A stretch of 64,000 nucleotides of DNA from Streptomyces roseoverticillatus (GCF_000719265.1 NZ_JOFL01000003.1:62001-126000); one strand, 5' to 3'. Counted from the stretch's first letter, positions 16,228 through 25,380 are shown. Made by a program: numbers and translations. The notes: generated from the sequence alone by a model not told the origin.

Positions 16228-17287
16228 TGAAGATCACGCAGGATGCCGCCGGCACGGCGACCGTGCCGGCGAAGGCCGGTATGCCGGTGTCCGGGTCCAC
16301 GACGAACCACGAGACGTCGCCCGACCGCTCGTTGGCGGCGTACAGGTACCGGCCCGACGGGTGCAGGGTCAGGTCCCGCGGCCAGGCGCCCCCGCAGCCG
16401 ACGACGTCGCGGAGCCCTAGGACGTTCCCCGATCCGTCGAGGGCGAGGACCGAGATGCTGTCGTGGCCCCGGTTGGCCACCCAGAGGAACCGTCCGTCGG
16501 CGGAGACCACGGGCTCGGACGGATACGTCGGGACGCCCTCGCCGGGCGGCAGGACGCGCGTCTCACCGAGGGGCTCCAGCAGCCCGTCCGCGCTGCTCCA
16601 GCGGCAGACGGTGACGCTCGGCGCCAGCTCGTTCAGCACGTAGACGCGGTCAGCCTGAGGAGCGAACGCCAGGTGCCGCGGTCCCGTGCCGGACCGCAGT
16701 CGGGTCTCGCCGTGGAGGCGCGGCAGGCCCGTCACCGGGTCGAGCGCGTACGTCCACACCGAGTCCGTGCCGAGGTCGGCGGCGAGGAGCGTGCGGCCCG
16801 AGGGGTCGGGCACGACGGCGTGGGCGTGCGGGCCCTTCTGCCGGTCCGCGACGGGGCCGCTGCCCCGGTGGGCCAGCACCGCCGCAGGGGTGCCGAGCCC
16901 GCCGCCCCTGCGGACGGGGAGGGCGCTGACGCTGCCCGAGCCGTAGTTGGCGGTGAACACGTGGGTGCCGGTGACAGCGAGGTGGGTGGGGGCGTCGCCC
17001 CGCACGGGCACGGGCTCGCCGAGCAGCCCCGGCCGTACGGGGTCGGCGAGGGAGAACGCCGCGACGGCGCCCTCGTCGGTCTCGCTCACCGCGTACAGCA
17101 CGTCGGCCCCGGGCGAGAGGGCGAGGAAGGAGGGGTTCGCCACGGCGTCCGTGGAACCCAGGAGCTTCAGCGCGCCCGTGCCGGGGTCGGTCTCGGCGAC
17201 CGTGACGCCCCGGCCGCCGGCCGCCGTGTACGACCCGATGTACGCGAGCCGCCCGCGCTGCCCGGCCCGTCCGCCGTCGACCGTCAT
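16223..17287 (-). CDS. Lactonase family beta-propeller (6-phosphogluconolactonase-like)
   Basis: A 354-residue YbhE/Pgl-type seven-bladed propeller. Blade-like repeats are visible: AYIGSYTAAGGRG, NPSFLALSPGADVLYAVSE, HVFTANYGSGSVSALPV, HAHAVVPDPSGRTLLAADLG and LHPSGRYLYAANERSGDVS. These are the family's signature segments. It probably hydrolyses a sugar lactone; family members also include muconate cycloisomerase-like proteins. No signal peptide is visible. The start is ATG 17287. The stop codon lies inside a tandem repeat array. The divergent-side neighbour is the FUSC gene, transcribed the same way. Confidence 0.87.
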   Translation of the reverse strand: MTVDGGRAGQRGRLAYIGSYTAAGGRGVTVAETDPGTGALKLLGSTDAVANPSFLALSPGADVLYAVSETDEGAVAAFSLADPVRPGLLGEPVPVRGDAPTHLAVTGTHVFTANYGSGSVSALPVRRGGGLGTPAAVLAHRGSGPVADRQKGPHAHAVVPDPSGRTLLAADLGTDSVWTYALDPVTGLPRLHGETRLRSGTGPRHLAFAPQADRVYVLNELAPSVTVCRWSSADGLLEPLGETRVLPPGEGVPTYPSEPVVSADGRFLWVANRGHDSISVLALDGSGNVLGLRDVVGCGGAWPRDLTLHPSGRYLYAANERSGDVSWFVVDPDTGIPAFAGTVAVPAASCVIFN

Positions 17288-17351
17288 GCCGCCCTCCCCG
17301 CCCCGAAGACTGTGATCCCGACGCTACACGGCGCCACCGACATACCGGATG

Positions 17352-18848
17352 TCAGGCCTCCGCGAACACTCCGCGGGGACCGCTGCGCAGCGGCTCGGCC
17401 AGCGAGGACAGCGCGGCCTCCAGGTCGCGCAGATGGGCGAGCGCGGCCTCGGCGCCGGGGTGGTGGTGCGGTGCCGCACCGGGCAGCACGGCCGCCGACC
17501 GGGTCTCCCCGCCGGGCGCGACGAGGCCGAGCAGCGCCGTCTCGACACGCTGGCAGGCGGCGGTGAGCCGGGCGTCGTGCGAGGCGTCGGGGTCCGCGGC
17601 GACGGCCGCGAGGCCGCGTGCCTGACGGGCGCAGTCGTCGAGGTGCAGCATGACCTGCCGCGCGCGCTCCTTACGGGCGCGCAGCGGGCTGAGCGGGTGC
17701 AGCAGCGGGGCCAGGGAGACGCGGACCTTGCCGAGGAGGAGCTCGAGCTCGGCGACGTGCGGTGCGGGGTCCGCGGACGCGTCTCCGGCCAGCCGCCGCG
17801 CGGAGTCGGCCGTGCAGTGCCGTACGGCGACCAGGGCGCGCTGGATCCAGGCGTCCGTGGCGGCGTGGGTGGTGACGGGCAGGACGAGCGCGACGGCGAT
17901 GGCGGCGCCGGCGGCTCCGACGAGGGTCTGCTCGAAGCGCAGGGCGAGCAGGCCGGGGTGGAGGACGCCCAGCAGACCGTAGAGCAGGCCGGCCATGACG
18001 GTCACGAAGAACATCATCCAGCTGTACGAGGGGGCCGCGGTGTAGAAGATCCCGAAGACGCAGAGGGCGACGAGGACGGCGGTGGGCCCGGGCGCGCCGT
18101 GCAGCGGTACGGCCACGAGGAGGCCGGCCGCGATGCCGGCCAGGGTGCCGATGACGCGGCGGAACCCGCGGACGAGGGTCTCGCCGCGCGAGGCGGTGTT
18201 GACGAAGATCCACCAGGCGGTGCCCACGGCCCAGTACCAGCGTTCGTCGGAGACCAGCTGGCCGACGCCGAGGGCGACGGCGCAGGCGAGGGTGTTCTGG
18301 AAGGCCAGCCGCGTGGTGGGGCGGGCGAGGCCGCGCCCGGCGAGCGGGGCCGGTCCGGCCGGCGGCGGGGTGCGGCGCTCGATGCACCACAGCCCGAAGC
18401 GCACCAGGCCGCAGGCCGCGAGGGCCATGATCACGGCCGCGTAGAGGTGCGGGAGCTGGGCGGGCACGGCGTGCAGGAACTGGGTGGCGAAGAACATCAT
18501 GAAGCCGAAGATGCCGAGCGCCTGTCCGCGCGGTCCCCAGCGCCGGGCGTAGACCCCGCAGAACACGACGGCGAGGAACGCGGCGTCGCGCACCAGGGGC
18601 ATGCCGTGCAGGGCCGCCGCCAGGGCGAGCACGGGGAACCCGACGGCGGGCAGCAGGGCCGTGGTGACCACCTGACGCCCCGGCGTCGCGTCGCCGACGG
18701 TGAACATCGCGAGCAGTGCCGCGAGGCCGCCCGCGATGGAGGCGGACAGCGGCAGGCCGGACAGCTCCACGACGGTGACCGCGAATCCCACGCCGATGAC
18801 GGCGCGGACGGCGGTCCGCAGCCGGAGCAGGCCCGGATCCGGAGCCAC
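17352..18848 (-). CDS. FUSC family inner-membrane protein
   Basis: A protein of about 498 residues in the fusaric-acid-resistance/aromatic-acid exporter-like family. Two blocks of membrane helices (roughly residues 15-150 and 190-330) are joined by a short Pro-rich loop and followed by a helical cytoplasmic domain with a His-rich HHHPGAEA stretch. The second block contains the usual WYWAVGTAWWIFVNTASRGE and RVIGTLAGIAAGLL. The start is uncertain: GTG 18848 has AAGAGGA just upstream, but the preceding LKRIF also looks conserved and a longer product is possible. It may export organic acids or tune envelope permeability. Confidence 0.75.
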   Translation of the reverse strand: MAPDPGLLRLRTAVRAVIGVGFAVTVVELSGLPLSASIAGGLAALLAMFTVGDATPGRQVVTTALLPAVGFPVLALAAALHGMPLVRDAAFLAVVFCGVYARRWGPRGQALGIFGFMMFFATQFLHAVPAQLPHLYAAVIMALAACGLVRFGLWCIERRTPPPAGPAPLAGRGLARPTTRLAFQNTLACAVALGVGQLVSDERWYWAVGTAWWIFVNTASRGETLVRGFRRVIGTLAGIAAGLLVAVPLHGAPGPTAVLVALCVFGIFYTAAPSYSWMMFFVTVMAGLLYGLLGVLHPGLLALRFEQTLVGAAGAAIAVALVLPVTTHAATDAWIQRALVAVRHCTADSARRLAGDASADPAPHVAELELLLGKVRVSLAPLLHPLSPLRARKERARQVMLHLDDCARQARGLAAVAADPDASHDARLTAACQRVETALLGLVAPGGETRSAAVLPGAAPHHHPGAEAALAHLRDLEAALSSLAEPLRSGPRGVFAEA

Positions 18849-18890
18849 GAAGATCCTCTTCAGTGCTACCGCCCCTTCTCCCCGAGTTGG

Positions 18891-19085
18891 GTACGCGCGC
18901 ACGCACGCGTACGGATGGTTTTCGGCATGTGGTTTCGCCATGTGGTTTCGGCATGACAAAGGCGCTGCGGGGGTCCGGCGCGGCTCCTTCGCCGCCCGGC
19001 GCAGCCCATCGCAACGCCATCGATGGATAGAGGAAAACATCTGTGGCCTCAGTGGCTCAACAGCGCGCCCGATGAATGGGCCATT
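18891..19085. promoter_or_regulatory. Divergent spacer with a direct repeat and three dyads
   Basis: The FUSC and Lrp genes are divergent, with 285 bp between starts. The spacer holds GTACGCG/CGCGTAC (18891-18897 and 18906-18912), a 12-bp direct repeat CATGTGGTTTCG (18926-18937 and 18939-18950), the palindrome CCATCGATGG (19017-19026) and AATGG-G-CCATT (19075-19085). The last two share CCAT/ATGG half-sites and may be sites for the Lrp protein itself. Confidence 0.45.
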
Positions 19086-19133
19086 GGTACAGTTACTGAC
19101 GGGAAACTCCGACCACGAGGAGGCCGTTGGCCC

Positions 19134-19616
19134 ATGGCCGTGGACACACTGGACGCGAAGATCCTCCGGTTGCTGCTGGAGCAGCCCCGGACGAGTGTGC
19201 GCGAGTACGCGCGCGTGCTGGGCATCGCCCGCGGCACGCTGCAAGCCCGGCTGGACCGGCTGGAGCGCGACGGTGTGATCACCGGTTCGGGGCCGCGCCT
19301 GTCGCCCGCCGCCCTGGGCCACCCCGTCCTGGCGTTCGTGCACATCGAGGTCACCCAGGGGCACCTGGACACGGTCGCCGAGGCGCTGGCGGAGGTCCCG
19401 GAGATCATGGAGGCCTTCTCGACCACCGGGGGCGGCGATCTGCTGGCCCGGGTGGTCGCGCGGGACGCGGCACACCTGGAGGACGTGATCCAGGTGCTGG
19501 TCCGGACGCCGGGGGTGGTGCGCACCCGTACGGAGATGGTGCTGCGCGAGCGCGTGCCCTACCGGGTGCTGCCCTTGGTGGATTCCGTGGGACGCGCGGC
19601 GCAGCGGGGCGGGTGA
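19134..19616 (+). CDS. Lrp/AsnC family transcriptional regulator
   Basis: A 160-residue feast/famine regulator. The N-terminal helix-turn-helix is DAKILRLLLEQPRTSVREYA, continuing RVLGIARGTLQARLDRLERDGVI. The C-terminal RAM domain carries FVHIEVTQGHLDTVAEALA and AFSTTGGGDLLARVVARD, with the GG-D loop that binds amino acids. ATG at 19134 follows GAGGAGG. Close Lrp relatives in streptomycetes often sit beside amino-acid catabolic genes; here the divergent partner is a FUSC membrane protein, so that protein may be its target. Autoregulation through the upstream dyads is likely. Confidence 0.88.
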   Translation: MAVDTLDAKILRLLLEQPRTSVREYARVLGIARGTLQARLDRLERDGVITGSGPRLSPAALGHPVLAFVHIEVTQGHLDTVAEALAEVPEIMEAFSTTGGGDLLARVVARDAAHLEDVIQVLVRTPGVVRTRTEMVLRERVPYRVLPLVDSVGRAAQRGG

Positions 19617-19651
19617 GGGGCTGCCGGGCCGTCTGCAGCATGCTGGTCCGC

Positions 19652-20347
19652 ATGAGCTTTTCGCGTCATTCCCGGAATCCTGCGGTCATTTTCGATCTCG
19701 ACGGAACGCTCGTGGACAGCGAACCGAATTACTACGAAGCGGGTCGCCGGGTGCTGGAGCAATACGGCGTGCCCGGCTTCAGCTGGGAGGAGCACACCCG
19801 GTTCATCGGGATCGGCACCCGGGAGACGCTGGAGACCCTCCGCCGTGAGCACGGCATCGAGGCCCCGGTCGACGAGCTCCTCGCCGCCAAGAACCGCGCC
19901 TATCTGGAGCTGGCCGGGGCGCACACGGAGGCGTTCCCGGAGATGCGCAGGTTCGTGGACCTGCTCCACGGGGCGGGCGTGCCGCTCGCCGTGGCGTCGG
20001 GCTCCTCGCGGGCGGCGATCGAGGCGGTGCTGGCCCGTACGGGGCTCGGCGGCGTGCTGACCACGCTGGTCTCGGCCGAGGAGGTCGAGCACGGCAAGCC
20101 CGAGCCGGACGTGTTCCTGGAGGCCGCACGGCGGCTCGGGGCGGCGCCGGGCGACTGCGTGGTGGTCGAGGACGCCCCGCCCGGCGCCGAGGCGGCCCAC
20201 CGGGCGGGGATGGGGTGCGTGGCGGTGCCCTACGTGCCGGGGACCGCCGGCGACCCCGCTTTCGCGTCGGCGGGGCTGCTTTTCCCGGGCGGCCAGAAGG
20301 AATTCGACGCCCGGCGGGCCTACGAGTGGGTCACCGGGGGAAACTGA
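19652..20347 (+). CDS. HAD phosphatase, beta-phosphoglucomutase-like subfamily
   Basis: A 231-residue HAD hydrolase with complete motifs: nucleophile and acid/base in FDLDGTLVDSE (Asp 15 and 17), motif II VASGSSRAAI, lysine in HGKPEPDVFL, and motif IV VVVEDAPPGAEAA. A helical cap lies between motifs I and II. This matches the sugar-phosphate phosphatase/beta-phosphoglucomutase group. ATG 19652 is preferred; ATG 19640 is in frame but has no better ribosome site. CAGCAT about 10 bp upstream could make the message leaderless. Confidence 0.88.
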   Translation: MSFSRHSRNPAVIFDLDGTLVDSEPNYYEAGRRVLEQYGVPGFSWEEHTRFIGIGTRETLETLRREHGIEAPVDELLAAKNRAYLELAGAHTEAFPEMRRFVDLLHGAGVPLAVASGSSRAAIEAVLARTGLGGVLTTLVSAEEVEHGKPEPDVFLEAARRLGAAPGDCVVVEDAPPGAEAAHRAGMGCVAVPYVPGTAGDPAFASAGLLFPGGQKEFDARRAYEWVTGGN

Positions 20348-20454
20348 GGCGCCCCCAGTTTCTTGCCACCGAAGGACCGGTGCGATTATCGGCTCGCTCG
20401 GCATTACGGGTGAGGTGAATCGCCCGGCTCAACACGCGAGGAACAGAGGCATAC

Positions 20455-21375
20455 ATGGAGCGATCCGGAAGACCGGTCCGCCGCTGGGGCGCGGCCGCGG
20501 TCGCATCGGCCGCGGCGGTCGCCGTCGTGCTCCCGGCGACGACCGCCGAGGCCGCGAGCGGCCCGTCGGTCAGCGCCAAGGGCGCGTTCCTGCTCGACAG
20601 CGGCAAGAACAGCGGACTGTGGGGCAAGGACGCCGACACCAGGCGGCAGATGGCCAGCACCACCAAGGTGATGACCGCGGTGACCGTCCTGGACACCAAG
20701 GGCGTGGACCTCGACAAGAAGGTCACCGTCAAGCAGTCGTACCGCGACTACGTGGCCCGCCAGGGCGCGAGCACGGCCGATCTGCGCACGGGCGACAAGC
20801 TGACCGTACGGCAGCTGCTGTACGGCCTGATGCTGCCCTCGGGCTGCGACGCCGCGTACGCGCTCGCGGACACCTTCGGCAGCGGCGGCACCGAGGCGGC
20901 GCGGACGGCGTCGTTCATCGCCAAGATGAACAAGAAGGCCGCCGACCTGGGCCTGAAGAACACCAAGTACGACTCCTTCGACGGCATATCCCGGGCGGGG
21001 AACAACTTCACGACCCCGCGCGACTCGGCGCAGCTGGCCCGGCACGCACTGGGCAACAGCACGTTCCGGACGGTGGTCAAGTCGTCGGCGACCCGCCAGA
21101 AGGCGGCGAACATCAACCGCACCTACTACTGGGACAACACCAACAAGCTGCTCGGGTCGTACAAGGGCGCCATCGGCATCAAGACCGGCACCGGCACGAC
21201 GGCCGGTGCCTGCCTGGTCTTCGCCGCCGAGCGGAACGGCCGGACGGTGGTCGGCGTCATCCTCAACGACGGCGCCGACCGCTACCCGGACGCCGTGAAG
21301 ATGCTGGACTGGGCCTACCGGGCCAAGACCAGCGTGAAGCTCCGCCAGCTGCCGGAGTCGGCGCAGAAGGACTGA
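20455..21375 (+). CDS. Secreted serine D-Ala-D-Ala carboxypeptidase (S11 family)
   Basis: A 306-residue penicillin-binding protein-like enzyme. The signal peptide ends near ATTAEA-ASG (about residue 34). The three active-site motifs are STTK (residues 68-71), SGC in the place of the usual SxN, and KTGTG. It would trim the terminal D-Ala from peptidoglycan stems outside the cell. SGC in the second motif is a variation also seen in actinobacterial members. Without the C-terminal anchor helix of E. coli DacA it is probably released or wall-associated. ATG 20455 starts the basic N-region; a weak AGGAACAGAGG lies upstream. Confidence 0.9.
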   Translation: MERSGRPVRRWGAAAVASAAAVAVVLPATTAEAASGPSVSAKGAFLLDSGKNSGLWGKDADTRRQMASTTKVMTAVTVLDTKGVDLDKKVTVKQSYRDYVARQGASTADLRTGDKLTVRQLLYGLMLPSGCDAAYALADTFGSGGTEAARTASFIAKMNKKAADLGLKNTKYDSFDGISRAGNNFTTPRDSAQLARHALGNSTFRTVVKSSATRQKAANINRTYYWDNTNKLLGSYKGAIGIKTGTGTTAGACLVFAAERNGRTVVGVILNDGADRYPDAVKMLDWAYRAKTSVKLRQLPESAQKD

Positions 21376-21409
21376 CGGGCCCGGCCCGGGCGGGCCACAG
21401 CGGGCCCCG

Positions 21410-21445
21410 CCGGCTCAGCCGGCTCAGCCGGCTCAGCCGGCTCAG
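21410..21445. repeat. Four exact 9-bp tandem copies ending on the YjbQ stop codon
   Basis: CCGGCTCAG is repeated four times without change (21410-21418, 21419-21427, 21428-21436, 21437-21445). The last copy contains the minus-strand stop codon of the YjbQ gene (21442-21444), so each unit carries a TGA on that strand. The carboxypeptidase stop lies 35 bp to the left. Confidence 0.95.
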
Positions 21446-21873
21446 CCGAGGAACGTCAGCCGCACCTGGCGGTCCGGATTGTCCCTGTTGGTGTCGACCA
21501 GGCACACCGACTGCCAGGTGCCCAGCTCCAGGTGCCCGCCGATGACCGGGAGGGTCGCGTGCGGGGGCACGAGGGCGGGGAGCACGTGGTCGCGGCCGTG
21601 GCCGCGGCTGCCGTGGCGGTGGCGCCAGCGATCGTCCGCCGGAAGCAGGTCGTGGAGGGCGGACAGCAGGTCCTCGTCACTGCCGGAGCCGGTCTCCAGG
21701 ACGGCCACGCCTGCCGTGGCGTGCGGGACGAAGACGTTGAGCAGCCCGTCGCGGCCGGCGGCCGCCTCGCGCAGGAACGCCTCGCAGTCGTGCGTGAGGT
21801 CGTACACCGTCTCCGCGGAACCGGTGGCGATGTCGAGGACGTGGGTGCGGAAGGAGCCATGGGTGTCTGCCAT
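21442..21873 (-). CDS. YjbQ/UPF0047 family protein (secondary thiamine-phosphate synthase)
   Basis: A 143-residue protein of the YjbQ family. Family landmarks are GLLNVFVPHATAGVAVLE and HDLLPADDRWRH in the first half and GTWQSVCLVDTNRD near the C-terminus. Members have weak thiamine-phosphate synthase activity, but the physiological role is unclear. ATG 21873 was chosen because the domain starts immediately (MADTHGSFRTHVL), and a GGAG site precedes it. It is divergent from a flavin monooxygenase-like gene across only 54 bp. Its stop codon sits in a 9-bp tandem array. Confidence 0.87.
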   Translation of the reverse strand: MADTHGSFRTHVLDIATGSAETVYDLTHDCEAFLREAAAGRDGLLNVFVPHATAGVAVLETGSGSDEDLLSALHDLLPADDRWRHRHGSRGHGRDHVLPALVPPHATLPVIGGHLELGTWQSVCLVDTNRDNPDRQVRLTFLG

Positions 21874-21927
21874 GGCTCCATTTTCGTACGCGGGAAGAGA
21901 TCTCCCCTCCTCCGGGTTGGTAGAACC

Positions 21928-23022
21928 ATGAACAATCCTGGGGTGCGTGAGACCGAGGTCGTGGTGATCGGCGCCGGGCAGGCGGGACTGTCCGCCGCCT
22001 ACCACCTGCGCCGCGCGGGGTACGAGCCGGACCGGGACTTCGTCGTCCTGGACCGCTCCCCGCGCCCGGGCGGCGCCTGGCAGTTCCGCTGGCCGACGCT
22101 CACCTACGGCAAGGTGCACGGCATGCACGCCCTGCCGGGCATGGAGCTGACCGGTGCGGACGGCTCCCGGCCGTCGTCGGCCGTGATCGGCGGCTACTTC
22201 GCCGACTACGAGCGCGCCTTCGACCTGCGCGTGCACCGGCCCGTCGACGTGCGCGCGGTGCGCGACGGGCAGGACGGGCGGCTCACCGTCGAGAGCTCCG
22301 ACGGCCCGTGGTCGGCGCGGGCCCTGATCAACGCGACCGGCACCTGGGACCGGCCCTTCTGGCCCCGCTACCCCGGCCAGGCGGCCTTCCGCGGCCGTCA
22401 GCTGCACACCGCCCGCTATCCCGGCCCCCAGGCGTTCGCCGGGCAGCGCGTGGTGGTGGTCGGCGGCGGCACCTCCGCGGTGCAGCACCTACTGGAGATC
22501 GCCGAGGTTGCCGCCGCGACGACGTGGGTCACGCGCAGGCCGCCGGTCTTCCGCGAGGGTCCCTTCGACGAGGAGTGGGGCCGCGCCGCGGTCGCCCGCG
22601 TCGAGGAGCGGGTGCGCCAGGGGCTGCCGCCGCAGAGCGTCGTCTCGGTGACCGGGCTGCCCATGACGGAGGCCATGGAGCGGGCGCGGGCGGCCGGCGT
22701 GCTGGTCCCGCGGCCCGTGTTCGACCGCGTGACCCCCACCGGCGTGGCGTGGGCCGACGGCAGCACCCTCGACGCCGACGTCATCCTCTGGGCCACCGGC
22801 TTCCGGGCCGTCGTGGACCACCTCGCCCCGCTGAAGCTGCGCGAGCCCGGCGGCGGCATCCGCCTGGAGGGCACCCGCGCGGCACGCGACCCCCGCGTCC
22901 ACCTCGTCGGCTACGGGCCGTCGGCGAGCACCATCGGGGCCAACCGGGCGGGCCGTGCGGCCGTACGAGAGATCCGCGCACTGCTCGGTTCTTCACAGCC
23001 GCTGGTCCCTGCGGCAGTATGA
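21928..23022 (+). CDS. FAD/NAD(P)-binding monooxygenase-like oxidoreductase
   Basis: A 364-residue flavoprotein related to flavin-containing and Baeyer-Villiger monooxygenases. The FAD motif VVVIGAGQAGLSAAYHLRRA is at the N-terminus, a PGGAWQF block follows, and the second dinucleotide motif VVVVGGGTSAVQHLLEIAEV lies mid-protein. ILWATGFRAVVDHLAPLKL is the usual C-terminal ATG motif. It should use NAD(P)H and FAD to oxygenate or oxidise a small organic substrate, unknown here. ATG 21928 is close to its divergent partner, so the promoter is compact. The lut operon starts 85 bp downstream. Confidence 0.87.
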   Translation: MNNPGVRETEVVVIGAGQAGLSAAYHLRRAGYEPDRDFVVLDRSPRPGGAWQFRWPTLTYGKVHGMHALPGMELTGADGSRPSSAVIGGYFADYERAFDLRVHRPVDVRAVRDGQDGRLTVESSDGPWSARALINATGTWDRPFWPRYPGQAAFRGRQLHTARYPGPQAFAGQRVVVVGGGTSAVQHLLEIAEVAAATTWVTRRPPVFREGPFDEEWGRAAVARVEERVRQGLPPQSVVSVTGLPMTEAMERARAAGVLVPRPVFDRVTPTGVAWADGSTLDADVILWATGFRAVVDHLAPLKLREPGGGIRLEGTRAARDPRVHLVGYGPSASTIGANRAGRAAVREIRALLGSSQPLVPAAV

Positions 23023-23107
23023 GACCCTCCGGATGATCACCGCGGGAACGCCGGTGACGGGATCCGCCGCGCGGTGACGGCCGCCGCCCGGCGAGCGAGG
23101 AGGGGTC

Positions 23108-23896
23108 ATGCGCGTCGGGCTGTTCGTGACCTGCGTCAACGACACCCTCTACCCGCGCACCGGCCGGGCGGTCGTCACCCTCCTCGAACGGCTCGGCGTC
23201 CAGGTGGACTTCCCAGCGGAACAGAGCTGCTGCGGCCAGCCGCTGTTCAACACCGGCTACCGGCACCGGACCGAACCCCTGCTGCGCCGCTACGCCGCCG
23301 CCTTCCGCGACCACGACTACATCGTCACCCCTTCCGGGTCCTGCGCGGCCATGGTCCGCGACAACTACCCCCGGATCGCAGCGAAGGCCGCCGCCGAGGG
23401 CCGGGACGCGGCGGTTCCCGAGGCCGTGACCGAGGCGGCGGCCAGGACCTATGAGCTGACGGAGTTCCTGGTCGACGTCCTCGGAGTGACCGACGTGGGC
23501 GCCTGCTACCCGCACACCGTCACCTACCACCCCACCTGTCACGGGCTGCGAGTGCTCGGCCTCGGTAACCGGCCGCGCCGGCTCCTGGAGCACGTCGAGG
23601 GCCTGGAGCTGCGGGAGCTGCCGGGAGCGGAGGAGTGCTGCGGCTTCGGCGGCACCTTCGCCGTCAAGAACCCGGCCGTCTCCGCCGCCATGGGCGCCGA
23701 CAAGGTCCGAGCCGTCACCGCGACCGGCGCCCGCGCCCTGTGTACGGTCGACAACTCCTGCCTCATGCACCTCGGCGGGATCCTCGCCCGGGAAGGCTCT
23801 CCGGTCCGCCCCGTGCACATCGCCGAGATCCTGGCCGGGACCAAGGACGACCCGGTGCGTCCGCACGGCACGGCCCGCAGGGGAGGCGCCCGGTGA
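23108..23896 (+). CDS. lutA: L-lactate oxidation complex Fe-S subunit LutA
   Basis: A 262-residue protein with two cysteine-rich CCG domains. The first (ending QSCCGQPLFNTG) and the second (ending ECCGFGGTFAVKNP) each contain the CxnCCG ligand set. This is the LutA/YkgE subunit. With LutB and LutC it oxidises L-lactate to pyruvate and passes electrons to the respiratory chain at the membrane. ATG 23108 follows GAGGAGGGG. Its stop overlaps the lutB GTG. No LutR or lactate permease gene is directly adjacent. Confidence 0.93.
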   Translation: MRVGLFVTCVNDTLYPRTGRAVVTLLERLGVQVDFPAEQSCCGQPLFNTGYRHRTEPLLRRYAAAFRDHDYIVTPSGSCAAMVRDNYPRIAAKAAAEGRDAAVPEAVTEAAARTYELTEFLVDVLGVTDVGACYPHTVTYHPTCHGLRVLGLGNRPRRLLEHVEGLELRELPGAEECCGFGGTFAVKNPAVSAAMGADKVRAVTATGARALCTVDNSCLMHLGGILAREGSPVRPVHIAEILAGTKDDPVRPHGTARRGGAR

Positions 23897-25380
23897 CCGG
23901 CACCTACTTGGGGATGCCGTCCTTCCCGCGCGCCGCCGAGTCCTCAACGCGGGACGGCCGGCTCCGCGCCAACCTCCGCCGCGCCACCCGCACCATCCGC
24001 GCCAAGCGCGACCGGGCCGTCGCGGAGCTGGACGACTGGGAGCGGCTGCGGGCCGCCGGAGCCGCGGTCAAGGACCGGACCCTGCGCCACCTGGACCACT
24101 ACCTCGTCCAGCTCGAGGAGTCCGTGGCCCGGGCCGGCGGCACCGTCCACTGGGCGGCCGACGCCGCCGAGGCCAACCGGATCGTCACCGGTCTGGTGCT
24201 GGCCACCGGCGAACGCGAGGTCGTCAAGGTCAAGTCGATGGCCACCCAGGAGACCGGTCTCAACGGCGCCCTCGCCGCGGCCGGCATCCGCGCGTACGAG
24301 ACCGACCTCGCCGAGCTCATCGTGCAGCTCGGCGACGACCTGCCCTCGCACATCCTGGTGCCCGCCATCCACCGCAACCGGTCGGAGATCCGCGACATCT
24401 TCCGCAGCCGCATGGCGGACTGGGGCCTCCCGGCGCCCGAGGGGCTTACCGACGCCCCCGCCGATCTCGCCGAGGCCGCACGGCTGCACCTGCGCGAGAA
24501 GTTCCTCCGGGCGAAGGTGGCCGTTTCCGGGGCCAACTTCGCGGTGGCGGAGACCGGCACGCTCGTCGTGGTCGAGTCCGAGGGCAACGGCCGCATGTGC
24601 CTCACCCTCCCGGAAACCCTGATCTCGGTGGTCGGCATCGAGAAGGTCGTGCCCACCTGGCGCGATCTGGAGATCTTCCTGCAGCTGCTGCCGCGCTCGT
24701 CGACGGCGGAGCGCATGAACCCGTACACCTCGATGTGGACGGGCACCACCGACGACGACGGCCCGCGCGCCTTCCACCTGGTCCTCCTCGACAACGGCCG
24801 CACCGACACCCTTGCCGACGCGATCGGCCGCCGCGCGCTGCGCTGCATCCGCTGCTCGGCCTGCCTGAACGTCTGCCCCGTGTACGAGCGGGCCGGGGGC
24901 CATGCGTACGGCTCGCCGTACCCGGGACCGATCGGGGCCGTGCTCACGCCCCAGCTCCGCGGCCTCGCCTCGCCCCTGGAGGAATCGCTCCCGTTCGCCT
25001 CCACCCTGTGCGGCGCCTGCTTCGAGGCGTGCCCGGTGGCCATCGACATCCCCGAGATCCTGGTCCATCTGCGGGAGAGGGTCGTGGAAGGCGGCCCGGT
25101 GACGGTCCGGGGCACCCGCACCGTCATCAAGCCCGCGAAGCGGCACGGCGCCGAGCGCGCCGTGATGCGGGCCGCGGGCTGGGCGTTCGACCACCCGCGC
25201 GCGCTGCGCCGGGGCCAGCGACTGCTGGCCCGCACCCGCGGCCTCCACCCCCGGCGGCTCCCCGGACCGGGCCGCGCCTGGTCGGACACCCGCGACCTGC
25301 CGGACGTCCCGCCCGAGTCGTTCCGCGACTGGTGGGCCCGCACCCGAGGCGGAACCGGCCGTACAGGAGGCACCTCTTGA
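23893..25380 (+). CDS. lutB: L-lactate oxidation complex Fe-S subunit LutB
   Basis: A 495-residue subunit. The N-terminal two thirds is the LUD domain (KVKSMATQETGLNGALAAAG, VSGANFAVAETGTLVVVESE). The C-terminal part has two [4Fe-4S] motifs, CIRCSACLNVCP and CGACFEACP, and an extension of about 100 residues. It relays electrons within the LutABC complex. GTG 23893 overlaps the lutA stop by 4 bp (GTGA), and its own stop overlaps the lutC start, so the three are made from one message. Confidence 0.93.
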   Translation: MTGTYLGMPSFPRAAESSTRDGRLRANLRRATRTIRAKRDRAVAELDDWERLRAAGAAVKDRTLRHLDHYLVQLEESVARAGGTVHWAADAAEANRIVTGLVLATGEREVVKVKSMATQETGLNGALAAAGIRAYETDLAELIVQLGDDLPSHILVPAIHRNRSEIRDIFRSRMADWGLPAPEGLTDAPADLAEAARLHLREKFLRAKVAVSGANFAVAETGTLVVVESEGNGRMCLTLPETLISVVGIEKVVPTWRDLEIFLQLLPRSSTAERMNPYTSMWTGTTDDDGPRAFHLVLLDNGRTDTLADAIGRRALRCIRCSACLNVCPVYERAGGHAYGSPYPGPIGAVLTPQLRGLASPLEESLPFASTLCGACFEACPVAIDIPEILVHLRERVVEGGPVTVRGTRTVIKPAKRHGAERAVMRAAGWAFDHPRALRRGQRLLARTRGLHPRRLPGPGRAWSDTRDLPDVPPESFRDWWARTRGGTGRTGGTS

